Source: CAZUXE01 sp964624585 (GTDB lineage Bacteria; Hydrothermota; Tepidihabitantia; B3-TA06). Taken from it: a DNA stretch of 64,000 nt. The notes beneath the pieces were generated by a model. The model was not told where the DNA came from, did not search any database, and saw nothing but the letters and a program-made list of their open reading frames with translations. The position numbers and the translations under genes are program-made. Shown piece by piece: positions 26,401 through 34,443 of the stretch. Positions within the stretch are counted from its first letter, which is position 1; every line of letters begins with the position of its first letter. The stretch spans positions 1 to 64,000 of the forward strand of contig CAZUXE010000007.1 in NCBI GenBank assembly GCA_964624585.1, given 5' to 3'.

Positions 26401-28474
26401 TTTTATCAACGGCAATTTGCGCTTCTTCTAAGGAAGAACATGGCAACCGACCTAAGGCGACATCAGGAGTCCATTCTTCAACACCCTTATCACCAACTTC
26501 TATAGCTACGTCACTCTGATTCCATTGAGAATTATTTGAAAGGGCATTTGCTGTATTAAGCATCATATTTTTTTGCGAATTCAGCCCCATAAGCCAGACA
26601 TGATTAGGGTCAGATTGTAAAACACAGGTTCGTGAATTCAAAGGTGGTCTTCCTGCAGTAGATAATATTTTCCAACTAAGCCCATAATCATCCGTGCTAT
26701 AGATTTTGTCCCCAACAACGAAGGCTTTTCCTTTATTTTTATCCACAACAGTGATATTAAACGCATAGAAGTCAGCTCCAAAAAGATTAGATGGGCTTTC
26801 TTTCCATTCCCCTGATGAATTTCTACTATAGACGTGATACCGAAGGTCGCCGTATCCTATCATACAGCCTCTGTTTATATCAAAAAAATCAACCATATAG
26901 AGGATAACATTAGGGACGTCATTCCAATCCTGTACGATATTAATATCTTCGCCAACAAGATCTATTTTCCAAACGTATTTGCTCCCAACAGCCCAAACCC
27001 TACTTTTATTTACAACGTCAACCTGAGACAAATAATTCCTTGATTTTAGCAAATGCTTAGGTATTTCAACTTCTTTCCAGCTTTGTCCCCAGTCATCTGT
27101 TTTTAGTAGCAGTGGAAGAGTATCTTTTTTACCAACTGCCCAACCTTGATTTCCATAAAAATCAATATCGTTGATAAAGTCCGAACCATCTAATTTATAA
27201 ACCACATCCCAACTTATCCCACCATCAACACTACGGGCTATTCCAAATTCCCCGACCATACAGACTGTATTATTTTTGAAAAAATATGCATCTCTTGCAA
27301 TTCCTAATTGAAAAAAAGCCAATTCATTCCAATGCTTACCACCATCAATAGTTTTTAAGACCATTGGGCCGCCGTGTCCTCTACCGTTACCTACAAGCAA
27401 GCCTTCTTTCTGATTAATAAAGCTCAAACCCTTTACTTTAATAGATGTTTCAAAGGGTTCTCCATAATATTGATTTCCGTTTTCGTTCCAGGCCGAGTAA
27501 ATGTCTGCTCCCATTTCATTACTGCAATCTGCATAGTAGAGATCTGTAAAGTTTGAGCCAGCCATTGGTTCTCTATAGCACCTATCTCTTGTTGGAATAA
27601 CATCGTCATTTCCTCCAAGTAAAATATATTCGCAACCAGCTGATACTTTTTGTCTTATGAAACCTAATAATTCAGGAGCTGAACCTATATTTTCAATAAA
27701 ATATACACCAGTGGAACAACCTGTTTGAGTTTTCCATTCGGCAAGTTTTGAAAATGCAGGCAGAAATTCCTTTGTCGTTACTATAGCCATTTTCTCTTTT
27801 GAATGAGACAAGGTAAGTATGTTGGAATAAGCCCAACTAGTTTCAAGAAATGGTTTTACGTCTTCTGTGTTTTCAACCAAGGCGGATAAAAATTTAACTC
27901 TTCTTAGTTGAGCGCTTGAATCCCTATCAACCTTCATTGTCTTTGATAATGCTGGTTTTGTCTCTAGAGAAATAGTTATTCGATTATAAAGAACCAGCGT
28001 CCGGCTTCTTGGATGATATTGAACAGGGTACAGTCTAACAGTTGCCAATTGAGCGTCAGCGCTCACTCCATGACGCATAAGCAACGCTGGAACACCAGGG
28101 CTTGCCGTTTGCCAATATTCATTAATCTCTGGAATAAATGAATACCCCGTTGCCTTTGTGCCTTGTTTCTGCATAGGCATGGGAAGAATATTATAAGAGA
28201 CAATTGTGGAATCTAATGCAATTATGCGTACTCTACTGACTTCTTTATTAGAAGGGATAATAAATTGAACGTCTTTTGAAGGTAGGTCTGGCATTCCATA
28301 TTGACTTGCAGTGTTAAAACAACCTTCAAGCTCAATATAGGTATAGTTTTTTCCCCCAATTCTCTCCATCTGCAGGTTTAATTGCGACGAAGTAAATCTA
28401 TAGGTTTTTGTTAAAGAGGCAAAAGTTATTCCCGTTCCCAAAAGAAAAGCGATTACTACAAACTTAAATCTCAA
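23498..28474 (-). CDS. Gingipain-like (C25) cysteine protease with an inserted BNR/YCF48-like propeller
   Basis: This is a 1658-residue exported protease. Layout: signal peptide 1-19, a gingipain-type propeptide to about 220, and the start of the C25 caspase-like domain (YILLGGNDDVIPTRD, 283-297). A segment at about 340-645 carries repeats such as LKTIDGGKHWNEL and STDDYGLSWKIL, typical of BNR/sortilin or YCF48-like propellers. The C25 domain then resumes (DVALGRLPCSS) with catalytic His783 (HLDHG) and Cys830 (SASCS) and ends near GDPSL (920-924). Behind it lie carboxypeptidase-regulatory-like and further beta domains, and a C-terminal module with YDAAGRKVKNL and AGVYFIRL. GGAGG precedes ATG 28474. 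Substrate is unknown; cell-surface processing is likely. Confidence 0.87.
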   Translation of the reverse strand: MRFKFVVIAFLLGTGITFASLTKTYRFTSSQLNLQMERIGGKNYTYIELEGCFNTASQYGMPDLPSKDVQFIIPSNKEVSRVRIIALDSTIVSYNILPMPMQKQGTKATGYSFIPEINEYWQTASPGVPALLMRHGVSADAQLATVRLYPVQYHPRSRTLVLYNRITISLETKPALSKTMKVDRDSSAQLRRVKFLSALVENTEDVKPFLETSWAYSNILTLSHSKEKMAIVTTKEFLPAFSKLAEWKTQTGCSTGVYFIENIGSAPELLGFIRQKVSAGCEYILLGGNDDVIPTRDRCYREPMAGSNFTDLYYADCSNEMGADIYSAWNENGNQYYGEPFETSIKVKGLSFINQKEGLLVGNGRGHGGPMVLKTIDGGKHWNELAFFQLGIARDAYFFKNNTVCMVGEFGIARSVDGGISWDVVYKLDGSDFINDIDFYGNQGWAVGKKDTLPLLLKTDDWGQSWKEVEIPKHLLKSRNYLSQVDVVNKSRVWAVGSKYVWKIDLVGEDINIVQDWNDVPNVILYMVDFFDINRGCMIGYGDLRYHVYSRNSSGEWKESPSNLFGADFYAFNITVVDKNKGKAFVVGDKIYSTDDYGLSWKILSTAGRPPLNSRTCVLQSDPNHVWLMGLNSQKNMMLNTANALSNNSQWNQSDVAIEVGDKGVEEWTPDVALGRLPCSSLEEAQIAVDKIITYEKTPPEENYTERALVSAADMEFDPAHDYSCLKNANDVANIWESRAGCQAVRLFNPLSGPLWSGNKLLDANVLSKELQSGYSFIYHLDHGTAAQFGTGYKINNLPSSLDRLWAADIAKLNNQSNAKKQAVIYSASCSVARYIRRLDPNHPSVGGNVAVEFLRNPNAGALAFIGGVDDVRRSYGNTFGGAFAKRFTEVNENTLGESFLLAIQETGIQALAYNIHLLGDPSLSTYNGKLNRFGVIAWDADSRVLKVMVRDAAAKPVANAKVTVYIPCRVLYTALTNKMGVARFPGFQEISGIATLTVTAKNYLTYQKHIPLGKTQASPLPVNSTVPLEATNGAKIKVDALGRIHITYTDSFNTSSVARYAYSLDTGKTWAITSIDPTVGYSTTSPAIATDQASIYAVYLVNKPTEIQCWLTNIVSGNRKKIVAVPNSSLTNPSLSIDENGYAHIVLQQDANLLYYRVKLDNYQLLDSKSCRLSTSNSAYAELTVVDFNIPVVVFQDAGQIFLWLPAKALPQHIADGNKPRIAAKGNSATIGYIKNSKPYLQKAYFTNALANLQTEINISQSSCKDINLLGATALAWIDKDDDIHISVQNKSWTEKKLQSSGNKTTSLYGDLNYASGISALLWLEEDSVSKYLNIHAAPLSKFPSVDNSIFPSVIVTNPQSGELWPMGTVRTLSWYQSKASSNGSLQLSLDAGTTWQKIATLSTIQTGINYYNWEVGRLFNLSRIPQPVGNYPQCIIRVKTGSNEALSDVFSIGKKTAILNFISGFNPVGGEYRTGQDVVTYWEFESEHGLASMEFKLSSKDRVLLKGKTETVTYSAFGNKVHKIYTGSVNWKVPDYASKDAYLDLIAHDTLGNIIQCRSGAFTILASTESKFSVTPIGSKIAVSYTLPCTEYAELAVYDAAGRKVKNLQVGKLETKSHSLLWEGIDDVNHICPAGVYFIRLTTENYTDVRKTILLR

Positions 28475-28536
28475 ATTAACCTCCGTTTCTCACTTCTAGG
28501 GAGTTACAACACCCCCAAATATCACTTTAGACCTAA

Positions 28537-28564
28537 ACTATAGAGATAGACAGGTTTTTGTCAA
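28537..28564 (-). promoter_or_regulatory. Promoter of the C25 protease gene
   Basis: On the minus strand, TTGACA (28559-28564) and TATAGT (28537-28542) are separated by 16 bp. This leaves a leader of about 55 nt before ATG 28474. Confidence 0.75.
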
Positions 28565-29061
28565 GCGCTGCCACAACCTGCGATATAAAGCACACAAAGT
28601 CATAACTTACATGCGGGCATTTCATTCCCAAAAACAACGATATCATAATCGTATTTAATATAAAAATATCTCTAAAAAACTCTGTCCAAGTTATTTAGCA
28701 TACACAAATTCTTGGAATGGCTTAAAGTATTAAAGGAAGATATTACCTACACAAAGGATATTGTATATTTATGTAAAACTCAGCAAGTATCAGAATAAAA
28801 TCTGGATAATAAGGGAAACAAGGCAGGGGAGCGCCACCGTTTTACTCCCCTGCCCTGCTTTGCTTCATCAAATGTTTGAAGCGCAACGTCAATCTTTATA
28901 TCATATCTGAATCAGCATATAGCTATACAATTGAGGGACCATTTTATTCCATTCCTAAAATCCTGAGTATCTACATTTTTTAGTTTGATTTTTTCAAATT
29001 TTGAATCCATCCCTCGGTTAATATCTTACTTTAATCTAATAATTAAATTAGTTAAAGATAA
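28565..29061. other. Largest gene-free stretch between the C25 and tatD units
   Basis: About 500 bp lie between the C25 promoter and the tatD terminator. No coding frame with a ribosome site was found. The region is AT-rich and contains one strong isolated hairpin (28822-28854) and an imperfect inverted repeat near 29020-29060. It could harbour a small RNA ended by that hairpin, but nothing in it is recognised. Confidence 0.35.
28822..28854. terminator. Isolated strong hairpin, terminator-like
   Basis: A perfect 10-bp stem GGCAGGGGAG/CTCCCCTGCC has a 13-nt loop. Minus-strand readout is followed by TTGTTTCCCTTATT and plus-strand readout by CTGCTTTGCTTC, so neither side has a strong U-tract. 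No gene ends nearby on either strand, so its transcript is unclear. Confidence 0.45.
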
Positions 29062-29091
29062 AAAAAGGCGGGATAAAACCCCCGCCTTTTT
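29062..29091 (-). terminator. Terminator after tatD (bidirectional structure)
   Basis: The stem AAAAAGGCGGG/CCCGCCTTTTT has an 8-nt loop and begins 3 nt after the tatD stop. On the minus strand the GC-rich stem runs into seven T residues. Confidence 0.9.
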
Positions 29092-29093
29092 GT

Positions 29094-29876
29094 TCACTCA
29101 TCTAGTCTAAAAAGACGAACAGCGTTAGCGGTAGTTGCCGCCCGTACTTCCTCGGCATCCACTCCTCTAATTTCAGCAATGCCCTTAACAACATCTACAA
29201 CAAAAGATGGTTCATTAGGCTCACTCTTACGTAATTTAGGCGGAGCAAGCATAGGTGAATCGGTTTCAACTAAGATTCGATTCAAAGGAAGACTACGAAC
29301 CAACTCTCTTAAAGGACGTGCATAGGTATGAGGACCTCCGAAAGAAAGCCCAAAACCCATTTCAATTGCCCGCTCTGCTTGACGTGGTGTACCGGTAAAG
29401 AAATGAATCATTCCCCCCACGTCATCTGCCGCTTCTTCTTCCAAGATCCTTAATATATCCAAGGTCGCCTTGCCGTCGTGTATTACCAAAGGTAAATTGA
29501 CTTCTCGTGCAACCTGAATATGTTCACGAAGTTGTTCTTTCCTCTGCGCTATATCGGAAGGTTTCCCTTGTCTGTAGTCAAGCCCAATTTCACCTATACC
29601 AACAACACTAGGCTCTTCTTTACATGTTCTGACTAGCTTTTCAAAGGTTTCTAATCTAGAACCATCAGGATGTGAAGCGCCAAGAATTATAAAAACATTG
29701 TCATACTCTTTAGCCAACTTAAGACTTGCCTCCCACAATCTAGGCACTTGGGCTATGGTTAGGATAACGACTCCTTTTTCAGCAGCTCGTTGTATTCGAG
29801 GTATTGCCCATTGCCCTGATTCCCTGTCTCTGCCAATAAGATGCGCATGAGCGTCTACATATTGAATTCCAATCAC
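29094..29876 (-). CDS. tatD: TatD-family metal-dependent hydrolase (DNase)
   Basis: This is a TIM-barrel amidohydrolase-type nuclease of 260 residues. Metal and active-site motifs are present: DAHAHL (residues 8-13), GEIGLDY, LPLVIHD, GGMIHFFTG and VETDSPML. This is the usual order of the TatD family, which includes DNA exonucleases and D-aminoacyl-tRNA deacylase-like members. The start is GTG 29876 with GGAG 6 nt upstream. It is transcribed alone from the promoter at 29941-29968 and ended by the hairpin at 29062. Confidence 0.92.
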   Translation of the reverse strand: MIGIQYVDAHAHLIGRDRESGQWAIPRIQRAAEKGVVILTIAQVPRLWEASLKLAKEYDNVFIILGASHPDGSRLETFEKLVRTCKEEPSVVGIGEIGLDYRQGKPSDIAQRKEQLREHIQVAREVNLPLVIHDGKATLDILRILEEEAADDVGGMIHFFTGTPRQAERAIEMGFGLSFGGPHTYARPLRELVRSLPLNRILVETDSPMLAPPKLRKSEPNEPSFVVDVVKGIAEIRGVDAEEVRAATTANAVRLFRLDE

Positions 29877-29940
29877 AGTTTCTCCAATCGTTTATTTTTC
29901 CCTTATCTCTTAAACCCACTGGAAAATAGTATATCAAACG

Positions 29941-29968
29941 ATTCTAACGACTATATATGAACTGTCAA
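29941..29968 (-). promoter_or_regulatory. Promoter of tatD
   Basis: On the minus strand, TTGACA (29963-29968) and TAGAAT (29941-29946) are separated by 16 bp, giving a leader of about 55-60 nt before GTG 29876. Confidence 0.75.
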
Positions 29969-30010
29969 GCGCAAGAACGCTTACATCCGTAAAAAATGTT
30001 CTTTGAGAAG

Positions 30011-30895
30011 TTACTCTACAGGACGAAGCTTTACGTTACCTGTTTCGCTTGATGCACGAAGACGAAATTTGCCATTCTTTAAGTTATTTCCAATAGTGCC
30101 TATTTTATGACGTTTTAGCCATTTTTCGCCGTGGGAAATATTATCGAAACCTTCCACTGAAACCTCACCTACCGAAGAGGTTTTAAGGTCAAAATCTATG
30201 TAACTTTTCTCAAGCAAATAGGTTTTAATTGAACCATGCTGACTAGTTAAATTTAAGTCTGCATTTACAGTGGTATCAATAGAAAGAATATGTATGGTTT
30301 GACTGCCATAGACAGTTGATATTACAACTTTGGAAGAATCACACAATGTGTCAATACTACAATCTATATTCCCCCAACGAGAGTTGAGTTTTTTTATTCC
30401 GCATTTCATATGTTCAAGTGTAATATCACCTGAACCTGTACTCAATATTGGAGGATTAGCTAAGCCGTTTAATTTTATTTCGCCAATGTCATTAGACAAA
30501 TCGCATAATATATTTTCAGGAATAGATAGATAGAAATCAACTTGATATTCATTTATATCACTGATAACTTCAACAAATGTACTTATTGAAATTACTCCTT
30601 CTGTGGAATCACAGTCGATACTAACTTCGATATCTTTTATACCCTGAAGCGCTTCATCATCATTTGTAGAGTAACAAATCTTATCGTATTCGATATATAT
30701 TGAATCGATTGCATTTGTCTCAACTTGTATATTACCAGCTTCGTTTTTAATTTCAATAGTTTGATATCCAGAAGCGCTATAGATTTTTTCGTGTGTTTCT
30801 GACAATTTTGTATCTGCAACAACTTCGCAATTTAGCATCGCGACAATTAAACTAAGAAAAACGGGTAACAGCAGCAGCTTGAATTGGCTTCTCAT
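30011..30895 (-). CDS. Exported DUF4097-type beta-helix-like protein
   Basis: From ATG 30895 (GGAGG 5 nt upstream) this is a 294-residue protein with a signal peptide (about 1-22, ALIVAMLNCE region). The cysteine context LNC is not a canonical lipobox. The mature part has repeated short strands of the form I-x-[IL]-x-x-x-x-G-[ND]-[IV], such as EAGNIQVET, GSGDITLEH and SSVGEVSVEG, as in DUF4097 'putative adhesin' domains. Actual function is unknown for the family. An upstream ATG at 30937 exists but its product would put the signal sequence internally. Confidence 0.7.
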   Translation of the reverse strand: MRSQFKLLLLPVFLSLIVAMLNCEVVADTKLSETHEKIYSASGYQTIEIKNEAGNIQVETNAIDSIYIEYDKICYSTNDDEALQGIKDIEVSIDCDSTEGVISISTFVEVISDINEYQVDFYLSIPENILCDLSNDIGEIKLNGLANPPILSTGSGDITLEHMKCGIKKLNSRWGNIDCSIDTLCDSSKVVISTVYGSQTIHILSIDTTVNADLNLTSQHGSIKTYLLEKSYIDFDLKTSSVGEVSVEGFDNISHGEKWLKRHKIGTIGNNLKNGKFRLRASSETGNVKLRPVE

Positions 30896-30925
30896 TTCGC
30901 CTCCAAGAGTATTTTCATTATATAA

Positions 30926-30953
30926 ATTATGCTCCACTCTTAGGTATTGTCAA
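30926..30953 (-). promoter_or_regulatory. Promoter of the DUF4097-type gene
   Basis: On the minus strand, TTGACA (30948-30953) and CATAAT (30926-30931) are separated by 16 bp. A second, perfect TATAAT lies 3 bp further downstream but is too far from the -35. Confidence 0.65.
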
Positions 30954-30960
30954 GTAAGCT

Positions 30961-31007
30961 ATACAAAGCTTCGCTTTGTATTTTGGAGTTTGTAGAACAA
31001 ACTCCAA
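30961..31007. repeat. Two adjacent perfect hairpins
   Basis: ATACAAAGC-TTC-GCTTTGTAT (9-bp stem, 30961-30981) is followed one base later by TTGGAGTTTGT-AGA-ACAAACTCCAA (11-bp stem, 30983-31007). Both have 3-nt loops. On the plus strand a run of seven T lies 8 nt further on. They sit immediately upstream of the minus-strand DUF4097 promoter. The purpose is unknown. They could be terminator-like or a regulatory element. Confidence 0.6.
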
Positions 31008-31153
31008 CTACATTGTTTTTTTAGGAGTTATCTAATAGCTTTATTTTATCTTTGGGAGTGTACTAGCTCCAGTTACCTTGGACTTAGTTTGCATATTGAT
31101 AATAAGGACGATAAAAACTCTATTAATAATATCAAAATCTATAAAGACATAAC
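31008..31153. other. Spacer upstream of the GT9-like gene
   Basis: This AT-rich stretch has short inverted motifs only. No coding frame with a ribosome site was seen. It forms part of the roughly 385-bp divergent intergenic region between the DUF4097-type gene and the glycosyltransferase gene. Confidence 0.35.
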
Positions 31154-31180
31154 TTGCGATAAGCATAATCTTAGTATAAT
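31154..31180 (+). promoter_or_regulatory. Possible promoter of the GT9-kinase-trmI unit
   Basis: TTGCGA at 31154-31159 and a perfect TATAAT at 31175-31180 are separated by a short 15-bp spacer. The leader would be about 95 nt. A second candidate, TTGACA at 31281 with TAGACT at 31303, overlaps the annotated start. It would fit an ATG at 31314. Confidence 0.45.
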
Positions 31181-31280
31181 AGTTAGAGGAATTGAAGGTT
31201 TCACAAATAATACGGCGTTGAGAAATCAGAGTATCTATTACTTAGAGCATTGATAAAACTGAAAAAACGATGTCTTCAAC

Positions 31281-32249
31281 TTGACAGAGCTATATTTCTA
31301 CTTAGACTTCGGTATGTCAGCATTATCAAAATCCATATACCTAGCGTGGCGAAAGTCAAAACTTACCAAAGAAATTTCTTTCAAGGCGGAATTCACGCAA
31401 GCTAAGCATTTGTTGATACGTCTTGCCGAAAAACCTCCGTATACACTTTCCTCATTATATTCCTTAGCTTCTATAAAACGCAACAAGAAAAGCCGTAAAA
31501 TTACTGTTCTAATACCGCCGGATGCCAAAATGCTGGTTGATGCTTTCCCTAATCTTTTTGAAAAAGTAATCGAGGTGGAGTCTACACCGTTTTACGGTGC
31601 TGCAAGTTTCAAATCTCTTAAGGAAAATTTAGCGTCATCCAAATATGAAGTCTTTATAGATTTTGATTTAACCCCCTTGCCGGAATTGGCAGTTCTTTCT
31701 AAAGCTCGTTTAAGAATGGCCTATTTTCAAAAAGATTTGTATCCCTATTTCAATATCCTTTTCCGTGCGTCACAAACTGCCGATATCTTAACAAGGGCAA
31801 GCTTGATGACTCGTTCCTTGATTGGAGACGCTGAGCCTGTTAATTCACTATCTCGCCCCCAAATCATCAAACGTGATGCCGGAGAATGGTTAAAATTAAA
31901 GGGTATCAAGAGGGGAAAAAACTATCCTTTGCTTGTATCGTCAATTCCTTTTCAGTTAAATTTATTGGATAACTGGTATATACTTAATCCTGAAAAATGG
32001 GAATCTGAGACGAATAAAATTAAAGCTTCTTTGATTGCAGAAGCCTCGGCCTATCTTGGAAGCTTAGATAGAGGCTTTGAAATTGCCTATCTCTTGGGGA
32101 CTCCAATAATAGCTCTGCTTAACTCGGAAGAACAGAAAGCGCTACTTCCTGCTCCTAATATAACTCCTATTGTCCCTTTAATTAAACACTCTCAAGATTC
32201 TCTGGGACAGGAATCACTCAGGGAAGCCCTTTCAGCAATTGCACCTTGA
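31281..32249 (+). CDS. GT9-like (heptosyltransferase-related) glycosyltransferase, divergent
   Basis: The protein has 322 residues with two Rossmann-like halves. KHLLIRLAEKPPYTLSSLYSL resembles the GT9 opening 'ILIIRL..GD', and SRKITVLIPPDAKMLV follows it. Near the C-terminus AYLGSLDRGFEIAYLLGTPIIALL matches the GT9 donor-site pattern 'yIG.DSG..HlAa.lGtP.ialf', with the usual DSG altered to LDR. Such enzymes add heptose-type sugars to envelope glycans. Here the altered motif makes activity uncertain. The start is ambiguous: TTG 31281 gives 42 residues before the GT9 opening, and ATG 31314 is the alternative. Neither has a good ribosome site. It overlaps the kinase gene as TTGA. Confidence 0.6.
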   Translation: MTELYFYLDFGMSALSKSIYLAWRKSKLTKEISFKAEFTQAKHLLIRLAEKPPYTLSSLYSLASIKRNKKSRKITVLIPPDAKMLVDAFPNLFEKVIEVESTPFYGAASFKSLKENLASSKYEVFIDFDLTPLPELAVLSKARLRMAYFQKDLYPYFNILFRASQTADILTRASLMTRSLIGDAEPVNSLSRPQIIKRDAGEWLKLKGIKRGKNYPLLVSSIPFQLNLLDNWYILNPEKWESETNKIKASLIAEASAYLGSLDRGFEIAYLLGTPIIALLNSEEQKALLPAPNITPIVPLIKHSQDSLGQESLREALSAIAP

Positions 32250-33436
32250 ATCTTAGAAGATTTCTACAGCTTTACGCCGTTGCCGGTATAATAGTTCTTG
32301 CTATTTTCTGGGCATTCTATTCCCAAAGATTACTCAGACAGCTTGAAGACGCTACCCTTTTTCGCTCCCGACTCTATGCTAAATATATAAGTACACTTTC
32401 TCCTTCACAGACCAATGTGTCGCTTGAAGATATTATCTTTGAAGAGGTGTTTGATAAAATTGATTTCCCGGTGGTAATTAGTAACACCAAGGGGAATCCG
32501 CCAAGTTTAAGGAATGTTCCTAATAAAGATACTGTAGGGAATAACTTATCCGCAGTAATTGAAAAACTGGACAAGGAACATCGTCCAATCCCTATAAAAG
32601 CTATTATACCTGTAATAGATACAATAACAGGCGATACAATTGGCGTAGATACAAATACCCTAAGTATTCTCCATTATGGTTCACCTAAGTCATGGAAAAT
32701 GCTCCAGTATTTTCCATTAATCCAGATATCATTCATTGTATTTTTTGTAATACTCGGGTTTGTATTTATCTTTGCATCGGCTAAAAGGGCGCAAGACAGG
32801 TTATGGGTTGTGTTGGCAAGAGAAGCGGCACATCAATTGGGTACACCTGTATCATCCCTTATGGGCTGGAGTGAACTTATACGCCCTAAGATATCTAAGG
32901 AAGCAGCCGATGAAATTCATGCTGATTTGGAAAGAATTAAAGGAATTCTAAATAGATTCGCCCGTATTGGCGATAAGCCAAGGCTTGAACCTCATCCTAT
33001 TAAACCTGTAATTGAAGCTACGCTTGAATTTATGAAGCACAGGGCGCCTTCCAGGATAGAATTTACATACAGTATTCCCGAAAACATCCAACTGCTTATG
33101 GACCCCACACTAATCTCCTGGACACTTGAGAATCTTATACGTAACGGGATTGATGCAATAGGTCGAAAAAAAGGTAGCATCCACATTGAAGGACATCCTT
33201 TAGCTAAGGGAAAGCATTTTGAGTTGACAGTAACTGACTCAGGAGCAGGTATTGATGCTAAGCACGCGCGCGATATATTCAGAACCGGTTTCACTACCAA
33301 GAAACATGGTTGGGGAATAGGCTTAGCTCTTTCTAAAAGGGTCATTGAACATTTTCATAAAGGAAAGTTAAAAATGAAATCATCCAAACCTGGTAAAACA
33401 GTTCTTTCAATTATTCTTCCACTATGGCACGAATAA
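32246..33436 (+). CDS. Membrane sensor histidine kinase (orphan)
   Basis: The protein has 396 residues. Transmembrane helices at about 10-27 and 156-178 enclose a periplasmic domain of about 125 residues. A short linker leads to the HisKA domain with His196 in AREAAHQLGTP, where the residue after His is Gln instead of the common Glu. The ATPase domain has NLIRNGIDA (N box), DSGAGID (G1), FTTKKHGWGIGL (F/G2) and a complete C-terminus. It starts at TTG 32246 overlapping the previous stop. No response regulator lies in the window, so its partner and signal are unknown. Confidence 0.88.
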   Translation: MNLRRFLQLYAVAGIIVLAIFWAFYSQRLLRQLEDATLFRSRLYAKYISTLSPSQTNVSLEDIIFEEVFDKIDFPVVISNTKGNPPSLRNVPNKDTVGNNLSAVIEKLDKEHRPIPIKAIIPVIDTITGDTIGVDTNTLSILHYGSPKSWKMLQYFPLIQISFIVFFVILGFVFIFASAKRAQDRLWVVLAREAAHQLGTPVSSLMGWSELIRPKISKEAADEIHADLERIKGILNRFARIGDKPRLEPHPIKPVIEATLEFMKHRAPSRIEFTYSIPENIQLLMDPTLISWTLENLIRNGIDAIGRKKGSIHIEGHPLAKGKHFELTVTDSGAGIDAKHARDIFRTGFTTKKHGWGIGLALSKRVIEHFHKGKLKMKSSKPGKTVLSIILPLWHE

Positions 33437-34239
33437 AACCAGGCGATTTAGTCCTTTTTTACCACGATGCCAATCTCCAGTATTTACGCAGAGTAATGGC
33501 TAATGGCGACTTTCAATGCCACAAAGGAAGACTTCCGTGGCAAGAAATTTACGAAAAGGAATACGGCAGTGAGATTAAAACCCATATGGGATTTAAGTTT
33601 CATTTACTCCACCCGTCAATAGCCGACTCAATGATGGGTGTAAAACGTAGAACGACCATTGCTTATCCAAAAGACGTAGGTTACATGCTACTTAGAGCAT
33701 CCATATATCCCGGTATAAAGGTTGCCGAAGTCGGTTCCGGTTCAGGAGCCTTGACCTCTGTTTTAGCAAAATACGTACAGCCACATGGACGAGTGTTTTC
33801 ATTTGAACGTCGTCCTGAGTTTTCCAAAAACTCTTTACAAAATGTTGAACGACTTGGCCTTGCCGAATTTGTAAATTTTGACGTCAGGGATGTGGCCTTG
33901 CAAGGCTTTGGGGTTAAAGATATTGACGTATGTGTTGTTGATGTACCTGAGCCATGGACTATAGCTCCTCATGCAGCTCAAGCTCTTTGCAAAGGTGGTC
34001 GTTGGGTATCTTTGAATCCATCGACAGAACAACTTCAGGAAACACGACGGGCCTTGGAAACGCTGGGGTTTAAACGATTTAGCGTGTGGGAAATAATGCT
34101 GCGAGAAATGTATATCCGTCCGCAAGGATCACGTCCCAAAGAAAGAATGATAGGTCATACCGTCTACATGGCGTTTGCCGATTACGCGCCTGAGGACTCT
34201 AACTCTATTCTACAGGACGCAACTGATCCAATAGCCTAA
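33424..34239 (+). CDS. trmI: tRNA (adenine-58-N1)-methyltransferase TrmI
   Basis: TrmI makes m1A58 in the tRNA T-loop using SAM. The 271 residues hold a small N-terminal beta domain (IKPGDLVLFYH), the linker with the family's RRTTIAYPKD segment, the class I methyltransferase motif AEVGSGSGALT and the diagnostic DVPEPW motif. The C-terminus REMYIRPQGSRPKERMIGHT is also family-typical. ATG 33424 overlaps the kinase gene by 13 nt. It is last in the three-gene unit. Confidence 0.93.
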   Translation: MARIKPGDLVLFYHDANLQYLRRVMANGDFQCHKGRLPWQEIYEKEYGSEIKTHMGFKFHLLHPSIADSMMGVKRRTTIAYPKDVGYMLLRASIYPGIKVAEVGSGSGALTSVLAKYVQPHGRVFSFERRPEFSKNSLQNVERLGLAEFVNFDVRDVALQGFGVKDIDVCVVDVPEPWTIAPHAAQALCKGGRWVSLNPSTEQLQETRRALETLGFKRFSVWEIMLREMYIRPQGSRPKERMIGHTVYMAFADYAPEDSNSILQDATDPIA

Positions 34240-34353
34240 AGACAACTATCCCTTCGATATCAGCTTCTCTTCTAAAGCTAAGGGCTTTATTGAAAACGCT
34301 TCTTCAAATAATACCCCAAGCGACACCAACATTCTTGCAGTCTTTCATTTTTA

Positions 34354-34382
34354 TTGACATTGACCTTCTTAAGGCTTAGAAT
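34354..34382 (+). promoter_or_regulatory. Promoter of the tldD-pmbA-folC unit
   Basis: TTGACA at 34354-34359 and TAGAAT at 34377-34382 are separated by 17 bp, about 60 nt upstream of ATG 34444. Confidence 0.78.
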
Positions 34383-34443
34383 AAGTTAAATAGAATTCAA
34401 ACATCAATTCCAGCAGGAAATGTCCTGTAGGAGGTAGAGTGAA

